A stretch of DNA of 64,000 bases, taken from positions 1-64,000 of the forward strand of contig JAQTMZ010000013.1 of assembly GCA_028714075.1 (NCBI GenBank), in the 5' to 3' direction. The notes beneath the pieces were generated by a model. That model saw only the letters and a list, made by a program, of their open reading frames with translations, did no database searches and was not told the DNA's origin. The position numbers and the translations under genes are program-made. Origin of the DNA: Gallionella sp. (GTDB taxonomy: Bacteria > Pseudomonadota > Gammaproteobacteria > Burkholderiales > Gallionellaceae). This document shows positions 9,022 through 17,834 of the stretch, in pieces. Every line of letters begins with the position of its first letter. Position 1 is the stretch's first letter.

Positions 9022-10923
9022 ATGGCTTTACTACAAATCTCCGAACCCGGCATGAGCACTGCGCCGCATCAGCACCGGCTGGCGGTAGGCATCGACCTCG
9101 GCACAACCAATTCACTGGTGGCTACGGTGCGCAACGGCATCAGCGTGGTGCTCAACGACGAAAACGGGAGTGCCTTGCTGCCTTCGGTGGTGCGTTATGC
9201 GGCGGATGGCAGCGTCACGGTGGGGGAGGCGGCGCAAGCCATGCAGAGCGAAGATGCCGCCAATACCATCGTCTCGGTGAAGCGCTTTATGGGGCGCGGA
9301 CTGGCGGATATCGGCGAAGTCAGCCGTTTGCCGTATCGCTTTGTGGATACCCCTGCCGCCGACCACAAGCCCGGTCAAGGCGCAGGCATGGTGCAATTGC
9401 GTACCGTGGCCGGTGTGAAAAGCCCGGTCGAAGTGTCTGCGGAGATTCTCAAGGTGTTGCGCCGCCGCGCCGAAGCGGCACTGGGCGGCGAACTGGTCGG
9501 TGCGGTCATCACCGTCCCCGCCTATTTCGATGACGCGCAACGGCAGGCCACCAAGGATGCGGCGCGCCTGGCCGGGCTGAATGTGTTGCGCCTGCTCAAC
9601 GAGCCTACGGCGGCGGCGATTGCCTATGGGCTGGATAACGCCGCCGAGGGCGTGTATGCGGTGTATGACCTGGGCGGCGGCACCTTTGATATTTCCATCC
9701 TGCGCCTGTCGCGCGGCGTGTTCGAGGTGCTGGCGGCCAACGGCGACTCCGCGTTGGGCGGCGACGATTTTGACCAGCGTATCCATTGCTGGTTACTGGA
9801 AAAAAACCACCTTTCCGCGCTCAGCCCGCAGGACACGCGTCTGCTGTTGACCCATGCGCGGGCAGCCAAGGAGCAACTGACCGAGCATGGCGAAACGCAC
9901 ATTACCGCAGTGCTCTCGAACGGCGAGGTAATCGACAACGTGCTGACCCGCAGCGAGTTTCAGGCGATGTCGCAAAATCTGGTGCAGCGCACTTTGCAAC
10001 CGTTGCGCCGCGCCCTGCGCGACGCAAAATTGGGTGTGGCGGATATCAAGGGCGTGGTGATGGTCGGCGGTGCGACGCGCATGCCGCAGGTGCAACATGC
10101 CATAGGGGAATTTTTCGGGCAGGAGCCGCTGACCAATCTCGACCCGGACAAGGTCGTGGCTCTCGGGGCGGCAATCCAGGCAAACCTGCTGGCCGGCAAT
10201 CGCGGCGGCGATGAATGGCTGTTGCTGGACGTGATCCCGTTATCGCTGGGCATCGAAACCATGGGCGGCCTCGCGGAAAAAATTATCCCGCGCAACAGCA
10301 CCATCCCCACCGCGCGCGCGCAGGAATTCACCACCTTCAAGGACGGCCAGACCGCGATGAGCATCCACGTGGTGCAGGGCGAACGCGAACTGGTGAGCGA
10401 TTGCCGCTCGCTGGCGAAATTCGAGTTGCGCGGCATTCCGGCGATGGTGGCGGGCGCGGCGCGCATCCGCGTGACCTTCCAGGTGGATGCCGACGGGTTG
10501 CTGAATGTTTCGGCACGCGAAATGGGCTGCGGGATCGAGGCGGCGATTACCGTCAAGCCTTCCTACGGGCTGTCCGACACCGAGATCACGCGCATGTTGC
10601 AGGAATCCACGCAGCACGCGCAGGACGACATGCAGGCGCGCGCCTTGCGCGAACAGCAGGCCGAGGCGGAGCAGCTGCTCGAAGCGGTGCAACACGCGCT
10701 GGAGCTGGATGGCGGACTGCTTGACCAGGCCGGGCGCGAGAAGATTGAAGCCAGGATGGTTGCGTTGCGCGACACCCTGCAGCTTGCCGATCATCTTGCC
10801 ATCAAACGCGCCGCCACCGCATTGAACGAGGCCACGGTCAGTTTCGCGCAAGCGCGTATGGATAAGAGCGTGGCGAGTGTTCTGGCGGGCAAGAATATTT
10901 CCGATCTGGAGGTTAAACCATAA
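9022..10923 (+). CDS. hscA: Fe-S protein chaperone HscA (Hsp70 family)
   Basis: This specialised Hsp70 releases clusters from IscU to acceptor proteins. The 633-aa protein begins [17 protein letters not shown], the characteristic HscA N terminus. It shows the nucleotide-binding motifs [21 protein letters not shown] and [11 protein letters not shown], then the substrate domain with [16 protein letters not shown]. It overlaps fdx by one base at the TAATG junction, so translation is probably coupled. Confidence 0.97.
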   Translation: MALLQISEPGMSTAPHQHRLAVGIDLGTTNSLVATVRNGISVVLNDENGSALLPSVVRYAADGSVTVGEAAQAMQSEDAANTIVSVKRFMGRGLADIGEVSRLPYRFVDTPAADHKPGQGAGMVQLRTVAGVKSPVEVSAEILKVLRRRAEAALGGELVGAVITVPAYFDDAQRQATKDAARLAGLNVLRLLNEPTAAAIAYGLDNAAEGVYAVYDLGGGTFDISILRLSRGVFEVLAANGDSALGGDDFDQRIHCWLLEKNHLSALSPQDTRLLLTHARAAKEQLTEHGETHITAVLSNGEVIDNVLTRSEFQAMSQNLVQRTLQPLRRALRDAKLGVADIKGVVMVGGATRMPQVQHAIGEFFGQEPLTNLDPDKVVALGAAIQANLLAGNRGGDEWLLLDVIPLSLGIETMGGLAEKIIPRNSTIPTARAQEFTTFKDGQTAMSIHVVQGERELVSDCRSLAKFELRGIPAMVAGAARIRVTFQVDADGLLNVSAREMGCGIEAAITVKPSYGLSDTEITRMLQESTQHAQDDMQARALREQQAEAEQLLEAVQHALELDGGLLDQAGREKIEARMVALRDTLQLADHLAIKRAATALNEATVSFAQARMDKSVASVLAGKNISDLEVKP

Positions 10924-11264
10924 TGCCGCAAATTATTGTGCTGCCGCATGAGGAGTTGTGCCCGAAGGGCGCACTGTTCAACGTTGAACCGGGTATTTCG
11001 ATTTGTGACGCGCTGTTGCAGCACGATGTGGAAATCGAACACGCCTGTGAAAAATCCTGCGCCTGCACCACCTGCCATGTCATATTGCGCGAGGGCTTCG
11101 ATTCCCTGCAACCGGCGGAGGAGCTGGAAGAAGATATGCTCGACAAGGCGTGGGGGCTGGAACCCCATTCGCGCCTGTCCTGCCAGGCGCTGGTGACCGA
11201 TAAGGATCTGGTGGTGGAGCTTCCGAAGTACACCATCAACATGGCGAAGGAGGGGCACAAATGA
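10923..11264 (+). CDS. fdx: Isc-type [2Fe-2S] ferredoxin
   Basis: This 113-aa adrenodoxin-like ferredoxin supplies electrons for cluster assembly. The ligands fit the family pattern, with C42, C48 and C51 in the HACEKSCACTTC segment and C87 in RLSCQA. It overlaps hscA by one base and iscX by four bases, so the end of the isc operon is tightly packed. Confidence 0.95.
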   Translation: MPQIIVLPHEELCPKGALFNVEPGISICDALLQHDVEIEHACEKSCACTTCHVILREGFDSLQPAEELEEDMLDKAWGLEPHSRLSCQALVTDKDLVVELPKYTINMAKEGHK

Positions 11265-11455
11265 AATGGACTGATGTAAGGCTGATCGCCATCGAGTTGG
11301 CGGAGGCGCATCCCGAGGTTGACCCGAAAAACATACGCTTCACCGACCTGCACAACTGGGTGCTGGCGCTGGAGGATTTTCACGACGATACGAAACACGG
11401 CGGCGAGAAAGTCCTTGAAGCAATACAGGCGGCATGGATAGAAGAAGCCGAGTAG
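11261..11455 (+). CDS. iscX: Fe-S assembly regulator IscX
   Basis: This 64-aa acidic protein matches IscX/YfhJ: it begins MKWTDVRLIAIELAE and has a PKNIRFTDLHNWV core. IscX binds IscS and tunes iron-dependent sulfur transfer. It overlaps fdx by ATGA and is the last isc gene. dsbB follows with only a two-base gap and may be cotranscribed. Confidence 0.93.
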   Translation: MKWTDVRLIAIELAEAHPEVDPKNIRFTDLHNWVLALEDFHDDTKHGGEKVLEAIQAAWIEEAE

Positions 11456-11457
11456 CA

Positions 11458-11964
11458 ATGCTCAACCTTTGGCGGAACATCTCCAACCGCTGGCTGTACC
11501 TGGCCGGCGCGTTATTTGCCGGCGGCCTGATGGGCTTCGGTTTGTTCCTGCAATACGTCAAACATCAAGACCCGTGCCCGCTGTGCATGGTGCAACGGGT
11601 GATTTTTATCGCCATTCTGGTGCTGTTCGCGCTGGCCGCGCTGCATGGCCCGAAGCGTGCCGCGGAGCGCGTGTATGCCGCATTGGTCGGGCTGTTCTCG
11701 CTATCCGGTATCGGCGTCGCGGCACGCCACATCTGGATCCAGAATCTGCCCAAGGACCAGGTTCCCGCCTGCGGTCCCGGGCTGGACTATATGCTGGAAA
11801 CCATGCCGATGGCTGACGTGCTGAAACAACTCATGCACGGCTCCGGCGAATGTGCGGAAAAAGGCTGGGTGTTTCTTGCTCTCGGCATCCCGGAATGGTC
11901 GCTGCTGTGCTATATCGTGCTGGGTGTGTGGGCAGCGGCGATTGCGTTCAGAAGGAGACAGTAG
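11458..11964 (+). CDS. dsbB: Disulfide bond formation protein DsbB
   Basis: This inner-membrane quinone reductase reoxidises DsbA. The 168-aa protein has four membrane segments, the first-loop cysteine pair CPLC and the second-loop pair (PACGPG and SGEC). The start at 11458 was chosen because MLNLWRNISNRW leads straight into the first membrane helix; an upstream GTG-frame extension would overlap iscX. It lies immediately downstream of iscX. Confidence 0.92.
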   Translation: MLNLWRNISNRWLYLAGALFAGGLMGFGLFLQYVKHQDPCPLCMVQRVIFIAILVLFALAALHGPKRAAERVYAALVGLFSLSGIGVAARHIWIQNLPKDQVPACGPGLDYMLETMPMADVLKQLMHGSGECAEKGWVFLALGIPEWSLLCYIVLGVWAAAIAFRRRQ

Positions 11965-12045
11965 TTATAGTCATCGTGCTACACTTATAGCTTATGTGTT
12001 TGATATTCGGAATGTAGTGTTATCAAAAATTCTTAGCGTATAACT

Positions 12046-15000
12046 GTGACACCCCACCGCACATCCCTGCTTATCAACCGGCCAAGCCCAGCGCGTATGG
12101 CGGGTTGGTATCGCACACATTTGTTGCCCTGGTTAATTCTTGCCGTATGCCTGGCTATCACCTTCCTGGCGTGGAAGAGTGCGCAGCAAAGCGCCGTGCA
12201 GGTGCTGCAAACCCAATTTGATTACCGCGTGCGCGATGTCGTTGACGATATCAACAAGCGCATGAAGGCCTACGAGCAAGTGATGCGCGGGGTGGACGGC
12301 TTGTTCGCCCATGCCGATATCGTCGAGCGCAAGGAATTTCATGACTACATCTTACGGTTGCGGCTGAAGGAAAACTATCCCGGCATCCAGAGTGTCCGCT
12401 TTGCGCCGCTGGTACCGAAGGCGGAAAAAGACCGGCACATCGCAGCTATCCGCAAGGACGGTTCCCCCGCCTACACCATCTGGCCCGATGGCCAGCGCGA
12501 CCTTTACGCCCCCGTTCTCTATTTCGAGCCGCATGACGAGCGCAACCAGCAGGTGTTCGGCTACGACATGTTCTCCGATAACGAATATCCGCGGCCCGGC
12601 GATTCCGGTACCGGCCTACGCCGCGCCGCCATGGAGCAGGCGCGCGATTCCGGCAATGTCGCCATCTCCGGCAAGATAAGGCTGGTGTTTGAAGCCGACA
12701 AGGGCAATCAGGCCGGCTTCGTGATGTTCCTGCCGGTCTATAAACACGATGCCCCGCACGGCACCCTCGCCGAACGCCGCGCCAATATCATCGGCTGGAT
12801 ATGCTCGGTATTCCGTGCGGGCGACCTGATGGACGGCATTCTCGGCGAGAGTTCTAACAATGGCGATGTCGACATCGATCTCTACGACGGCGAGGAATTG
12901 TCGGAAAAGACAAAGATGTACGACCCGGATCAGGATAGTTTTTCCCGCAACCCGCACATGCGCTTCTTCGAAAAAGTCAGCCCTATCGAAATTGCCGGCC
13001 ACAAGTGGACGATGAGGGTTCGCACCCATGATAGCTTCGGGGCGCAACTCGACAAGGATAAACCCCGCACTATTGCCGCTATCGGCATCATTGCGAGCCT
13101 GTTTTTTACGCTGTTTGTCTGGATGCTGGTGCTTGGGCGCACGCGTGCCTGGCAGGCGTCCCAAGTAATAAAACAGGAGCTGGCCGAGCGTCAGCAGGCA
13201 GAGCAGGCGTTGCGCGCGAGCGAGGAGCGGTTCCGCTATATTTTCGATTATTCCAAAGTGGGGATGAATCTGCTCGGCCCGGATTACAAGTACCTGAAGA
13301 CTAACAGTGCCTTCTGTGAAATGACCGGCTACTCCGAACAGGAGTTGCTGGCGTACGATTTCAAGGAAATAACCCACCCCGACGATATCGAGCCGAACTT
13401 GACGTTGTCAAAAAAGTTGCTGGCGGGTGATATCGATCACTTCAATATACAGAAGAGATATATCCGCAAGGATGGCGGCATAGTGCATGGCGATGTCACC
13501 GTTTCCGCGATGCGCGATGAGAACGGAAAATTCGCCTACGGCATAGCCGTTGTTCAGGATGTCACCGAGCGCATTCAGGCCCAGAAAAAACTGCTGATGC
13601 TTTCCCGTGCGGTGGAAAACAGCCCGGCCACCGTGGTCATCACCAACCCGAACGGCATCATCGAGTACGTCAACAAGAAGTTCACTTCAATCACCGGCTA
13701 TTCTTTCGAGGAAGCCATCGGCCGGAATCCGAGCATACTCAATTCCGGCAAGCAGAGCGGGGATTTCTACACACAGCTCTGGAAAACCATATTGGCCGGC
13801 AATGAATGGTATGGCGAGATGTGGAACAGGAAGAAGAATGGCGAGCTGTATCTCGAACAGGTATCCATCTCTCCCATCGTGGACGAGCAAGGGAAGATTG
13901 CCAACTTTGTAGCGGTCAAAGAGGATATCACCGACAAGAAAAAGACCGAAGAGACGATCTGGATGCAGGCCAACTTCGACACTTTGACCGGTTTGCCGAA
14001 CCGCCGCATGTTCCGCGAACGCCTGGAACAGGAAATCAAGAAATCCATCCGCAGCGGTATCCCGATTGCGCTGATGTTCATCGACCTCGACCACTTCAAG
14101 GAAATCAACGACTCGCTGGGGCACGACATGGGCGATGCCCTGTTGATCGAAGCGTCGCAACGCATTGCCGATTGTGTGCGCACGACCGACATTGTGGCGC
14201 GGCTGGGCGGCGACGAGTTCACCGTGTTGCTGTCGGAAGTCGAAGATGTCACCAGCGTCGAGCGCATCGCCCAGTGCATTACCGAGAAACTCGCCGCTTC
14301 TTTCCGGTTGAAAGAGGAAGTGGTTTACGTGTCGGCCAGTATCGGCATCACGTTGTATCCGAACGATGCCTCTGACATAGAAGGGCTGTTCAAGAACGCC
14401 GATCAGGCGATGTATGTCGCCAAGAACCAGGGGCGCAACCGCCACAGCTATTTCACCAGCGCCCTGCAGGAGGCCGCGCAGACCCGGCTGCGCTTGATCA
14501 ACGATTTGCGCGGCGCGTTGGCCGCCAACCAGTTCATGGTTTATTTCCAGCCCATCGTGGAATTGTCCACCGGCCGCATCGACAAGGCGGAAGCGTTGAT
14601 CCGCTGGAAGCATCCCGAGCGGGGTTTGGTCAGTCCCGCCCAATTCATTCCGCTGGCCGAGGAGACCGGGCTTATCCTGGAAATCGGCGACTGGGTGTTC
14701 CGTGAGGCGATGCGCTATAACAAGCGCTGGAGGACGCTGTACAACCCGGTGCTTCAGATCAGCGTGAACAAGTCGCCGATACAATTCTACAAGGACGGCG
14801 ATGACCACGCGGTCTGGCTAGCGTACTTGCGGGATATCGACATGCCCGGGCAAGGCCTGGTTATCGAGATCACCGAGGGGTTGTTGCTGGATTCCAACAC
14901 CTCGATTAACGGCGCGCTGCTCACGCTGCGCAACGCCGACATCCATGTTTCCATCGATGATTTCGGCACCGGCTATTCGTCGCTGTCCTATCTCAAGAAA

Positions 15001-15261
15001 TTTGACATCGACTATCTGAAGATCGACCAGTCATTCGTGCGCCATCTGGAGGTCGATCATAACGATCTGGTGTTGTGCGAGGCGATCATCGTGATGGCGC
15101 ACAAGCTCGGCATCAAGGTGATTGCCGAAGGTGTGGAAACGCAGAAACAGCGCGATATGCTGGCCGCCGCCGAGTGCGACTATGCGCAGGGGTACTTGTA
15201 TTCCAGGCCGATACCGGCAGACGAATTCGAGGAGTTGTTGAAGCGGGGCTTGCCGGTATAG
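12046..15261 (+). CDS. CHASE-PAS-PAS-GGDEF-EAL c-di-GMP enzyme
   Basis: This 1071-aa membrane-bound dual-domain protein starts at a GTG. An N-terminal membrane helix (about residues 29-47) precedes a periplasmic CHASE-type sensor (about 80-320) and a second membrane helix near 345. Two PAS domains follow (about 395-520 and 525-640). The GGDEF motif (RLGGDEF, 721-725) is intact and is preceded by an RxxD product-inhibition site (RTTD). The EAL domain has EAL at 849-851, the EITEG block, DDFGTGYSSL and EGVET, so both synthesis and hydrolysis look possible. The ligand of the CHASE domain cannot be read from the sequence. Confidence 0.92.
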   Translation: MTPHRTSLLINRPSPARMAGWYRTHLLPWLILAVCLAITFLAWKSAQQSAVQVLQTQFDYRVRDVVDDINKRMKAYEQVMRGVDGLFAHADIVERKEFHDYILRLRLKENYPGIQSVRFAPLVPKAEKDRHIAAIRKDGSPAYTIWPDGQRDLYAPVLYFEPHDERNQQVFGYDMFSDNEYPRPGDSGTGLRRAAMEQARDSGNVAISGKIRLVFEADKGNQAGFVMFLPVYKHDAPHGTLAERRANIIGWICSVFRAGDLMDGILGESSNNGDVDIDLYDGEELSEKTKMYDPDQDSFSRNPHMRFFEKVSPIEIAGHKWTMRVRTHDSFGAQLDKDKPRTIAAIGIIASLFFTLFVWMLVLGRTRAWQASQVIKQELAERQQAEQALRASEERFRYIFDYSKVGMNLLGPDYKYLKTNSAFCEMTGYSEQELLAYDFKEITHPDDIEPNLTLSKKLLAGDIDHFNIQKRYIRKDGGIVHGDVTVSAMRDENGKFAYGIAVVQDVTERIQAQKKLLMLSRAVENSPATVVITNPNGIIEYVNKKFTSITGYSFEEAIGRNPSILNSGKQSGDFYTQLWKTILAGNEWYGEMWNRKKNGELYLEQVSISPIVDEQGKIANFVAVKEDITDKKKTEETIWMQANFDTLTGLPNRRMFRERLEQEIKKSIRSGIPIALMFIDLDHFKEINDSLGHDMGDALLIEASQRIADCVRTTDIVARLGGDEFTVLLSEVEDVTSVERIAQCITEKLAASFRLKEEVVYVSASIGITLYPNDASDIEGLFKNADQAMYVAKNQGRNRHSYFTSALQEAAQTRLRLINDLRGALAANQFMVYFQPIVELSTGRIDKAEALIRWKHPERGLVSPAQFIPLAEETGLILEIGDWVFREAMRYNKRWRTLYNPVLQISVNKSPIQFYKDGDDHAVWLAYLRDIDMPGQGLVIEITEGLLLDSNTSINGALLTLRNADIHVSIDDFGTGYSSLSYLKKFDIDYLKIDQSFVRHLEVDHNDLVLCEAIIVMAHKLGIKVIAEGVETQKQRDMLAAAECDYAQGYLYSRPIPADEFEELLKRGLPV

Positions 15262-15366
15262 AGCGTTCGGTTTCCCGGAAAACCGGAAAACCGGAATTTT
15301 CGGGAGGCGGGAAATTGCAGTATAATTTTTGCGGCTGCTATCATTTAAAACCACAAGGAGCGCATC

Positions 15367-16299
15367 ATGGAAAACAAGAAATTTCGCCTGGTCACGCGCA
15401 GCGATTTCGACGGTCTGGTCTGCGCCGTGCTGCTCAAGCACATCAACATGATCGACGAGATCAAGTTCGTTCACCCCAAGGATATGCAGGACGGCAAGAT
15501 CGAGATCGGCCCGCAGGATATCACCACCAACCTGCCCTATGTCGCCGGCGCACACCTGGTGCTCGACCACCATGCCTCCGAAACCGTCCGCGTCACCGGT
15601 GAGCGCGCCAACCACATTATCCATCCCGAGGCACCGTCCGCCGCGCGCGTGGTATTCGAGCACTTCGGCGGATACAAGGTGTTCCCGCGTGAATGGGACG
15701 CCATGATGGCCGCCGTGGACAAGGCCGATTCCGCCCAGTTCTCACGCGAGGAAATCCTCCACCCCACCGGTTGGGTGTTGCTCAATTACCTGATGGATTC
15801 GCGTACCGGCTTGGGGCGATTCCGCGATTTCCGCATTTCCAATTACGATTTGATGATGGAGTTGATCGACTATTGCCGCAAGCACAGCATCGAAGAGATC
15901 ATGCAGCTGCCCGATGTGAAGGAGCGGGCCGATTTGTATTTCAACCATGAAGAAAAATTCAAGGCACAATTGAAGTCTTGCTCGACGGTATACAAAAACC
16001 TGGTGGTGCTCAACCTGCTCAACGAGGAAACCATCTACGCCGGCAACCGTTTCATGATTTACGCGCTGTTCCCCGAAACCAATATTTCCATCCACATGCT
16101 GTGGGGGGTGAAACAACAGAACACGGTATTCGCCGTCGGCAAATCCATCCTTAACCGCACGTCAAAAACCAATATCGGCGAATTGATGCTGCAATACGGT
16201 GGCGGCGGGCATGAAAATGCCGGCACTTGCCAGGTGGATAAAGAGAAAGCGGAAGCGATACTTCAGAAGTTGATAGCCAAAATTAACGCGGACGGCTGA
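15367..16299 (+). CDS. DHH/DHHA1 family phosphoesterase
   Basis: This 310-aa protein has the DHH-superfamily metal motifs: SDFDGLVCA near residue 13, LDHHASE near residue 62, and a C-terminal DHHA1 GGGGHENAG motif. Members hydrolyse short phosphodiester or phosphoanhydride substrates (nanoRNA, cyclic dinucleotides, polyphosphate), and the exact substrate cannot be inferred. An AAGGAG ribosome site precedes the ATG. A strong rho-independent terminator lies 55 bp downstream. The next gene is convergent. Confidence 0.85.
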   Translation: MENKKFRLVTRSDFDGLVCAVLLKHINMIDEIKFVHPKDMQDGKIEIGPQDITTNLPYVAGAHLVLDHHASETVRVTGERANHIIHPEAPSAARVVFEHFGGYKVFPREWDAMMAAVDKADSAQFSREEILHPTGWVLLNYLMDSRTGLGRFRDFRISNYDLMMELIDYCRKHSIEEIMQLPDVKERADLYFNHEEKFKAQLKSCSTVYKNLVVLNLLNEETIYAGNRFMIYALFPETNISIHMLWGVKQQNTVFAVGKSILNRTSKTNIGELMLQYGGGGHENAGTCQVDKEKAEAILQKLIAKINADG

Positions 16300-16354
16300 A
16301 AACAATCAAGCGGCGGGGAGCTGCCGCCAACGCCGTTACGATAACGGGTTATTC

Positions 16355-16383
16355 AAAGGGGGCGTTGCCCCCTTTGTTTTTTG
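16355..16383 (+). terminator. Rho-independent terminator after the DHH gene
   Basis: A 9-bp stem, AAAGGGGGC/GCCCCCTTT with a GTT loop, is followed by GTTTTTTG. It serves the DHH gene. It lies between convergent genes and may also stop transcription arriving from the other side. Confidence 0.9.
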
Positions 16384-16476
16384 CATGAAGCAGTGTGGTT
16401 TTCGCGCACAAAAAAGCATCGCCGACGAAGCTGCCGCGACGCCAGGAAATAGCCGGCCACACCGGCGCAACCAGAC

Positions 16477-17313
16477 TCACCCCAGGAACTTTGCGCTGAT
16501 GTCTTCGTAGTATTCCTGCTCGGTATCCGGGTGAATGCCGAGTTCCGCCAGCACTTCCTTGCGCAGCTTCGGCCATGCCGGATCCTTGACGCGGGTAACG
16601 CGGTGGTAGAAGTGGGTCGCCAGTTGCAATGTTGCCACCAGGGTTCGCACCGCACCGGTCTCTTCGTGCGGCATTTCGTGGTGGTACAGGATCGCCTGGC
16701 AAATGAAATCCGGCAGTTTCCAGTGGTGCGCCATCAGATAGCCGATGCTGCAATGGTCTACATTGAAAAGCGCATCCTCCTCGGCCAGCTTGGGCCAGCA
16801 GGTGGCGGTGTCCAGCTTCAGCTTGGTGCAGTAATCCGGAAAGCGCTGCATCAGCACCGGCACGCCGCACTCATGGAAGATCCCGGCCATGTAAGCCTGA
16901 TCCGGAAAGATGTTGCACACCGAGACGCGGTCGGCGGCGATCAGCGCCGCAATTTGCGCCACTTCCTGCGAACGTGTCCAGAAAATATCGAAGGATTTGC
17001 GCGTGGTGCTGGAAAGGCTGGAGGACAGTACAACGGCCTGCACCAGATTGTAGACTTGCTTGACGCCGATCACCATCAGCGCTTGCTCGACCGAATTGAT
17101 CTTTCTGTCGCCGCTGAATACCGGCGAGCGCACTGTCTTGAACAGCATGGCGGTGATGCCGGGATCGCTGGAGATGATGCCGGCCAAATCTTTCATGTTG
17201 CAGCCTCTGGAGGCTAGCTTCTTTTGTAGTTCGATCAGCACCTTGGGCTGCGGTGGAAGCTTGATGCCTTTGGCGATCAGTTCTTTTATGGCTTTTTCGA
17301 TATCGACATGCAT
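16477..17313 (-). CDS. HDOD domain signalling protein
   Basis: This 278-aa protein is made almost entirely of an HDOD domain, an HD-related domain without a full catalytic HD set that is found in signalling proteins. Recognisable blocks are LPPQPKVLIELQKKLAS, IISSDPGITAMLFKTVRSP, SVEQALMVIGVKQVYNLV and YLMAHHWKLPDFICQAILYHH. No output domain is attached. It is followed upstream on the same strand by a PilZ protein, which suggests a c-di-GMP-related pathway; its partner is unknown. Confidence 0.85.
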   Translation of the reverse strand: MHVDIEKAIKELIAKGIKLPPQPKVLIELQKKLASRGCNMKDLAGIISSDPGITAMLFKTVRSPVFSGDRKINSVEQALMVIGVKQVYNLVQAVVLSSSLSSTTRKSFDIFWTRSQEVAQIAALIAADRVSVCNIFPDQAYMAGIFHECGVPVLMQRFPDYCTKLKLDTATCWPKLAEEDALFNVDHCSIGYLMAHHWKLPDFICQAILYHHEMPHEETGAVRTLVATLQLATHFYHRVTRVKDPAWPKLRKEVLAELGIHPDTEQEYYEDISAKFLG

Positions 17314-17375
17314 GGTTATTTTGTTGGCGGATTTGATTTGCTGTGGCGCGGAACCGGTGTGCTGCTTTTTCGCCG

Positions 17376-17813
17376 CTAAATAATTTCCAGATGGTGGCTC
17401 GTCAGGCGCGCATCCAGGTAGCCGCGGTCTGAAACCATTTCAAATTCGATAAAAGCAATGCCAACCCTGAAGAGCAGATCATCCGCATCGTGTACGGTGT
17501 AGCGCGTCATGCCGTGAACGGTCAGAACTGTCGGTGGGAAAGGGCCGGTTATCGAGGGCATGTAAATACGCAACGTTACTTTGATGTTGGGTTTAAGGTT
17601 GCGCCCAAGCAGGATTGCCGCCCCATGCAGGGAAATATCATTGATTCTCCCGTCATGCGAATCTTGGCCCTCGATGGTGACGTCAACTCTCCACGTGGCC
17701 CTGTAACGGGTTTCCCTGCGGAGTTCACTGCCGCCTTGCGGCGGCAACGATTCAATCGGCGTTACCTCGGCTGGAGCAAACACGCCAAGCGGATCGTTTT
17801 CATCATCGATCAT
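17376..17813 (-). CDS. PilZ domain protein, predicted c-di-GMP receptor
   Basis: This 145-aa single-domain PilZ protein has the RRETRYR (RxxxR-type) motif near residues 32-38 and the NDISLHGA (D/NxSxxG) motif near 58-65, so c-di-GMP binding is plausible. The C terminus (residues 100-145) completes the beta barrel. It lies 62 bp upstream of the HDOD gene and 21 bp downstream of nrdJ on the same strand. Confidence 0.85.
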   Translation of the reverse strand: MIDDENDPLGVFAPAEVTPIESLPPQGGSELRRETRYRATWRVDVTIEGQDSHDGRINDISLHGAAILLGRNLKPNIKVTLRIYMPSITGPFPPTVLTVHGMTRYTVHDADDLLFRVGIAFIEFEMVSDRGYLDARLTSHHLEII

Positions 17814-17834
17814 CGTGTCATTCCTGCAAGCACT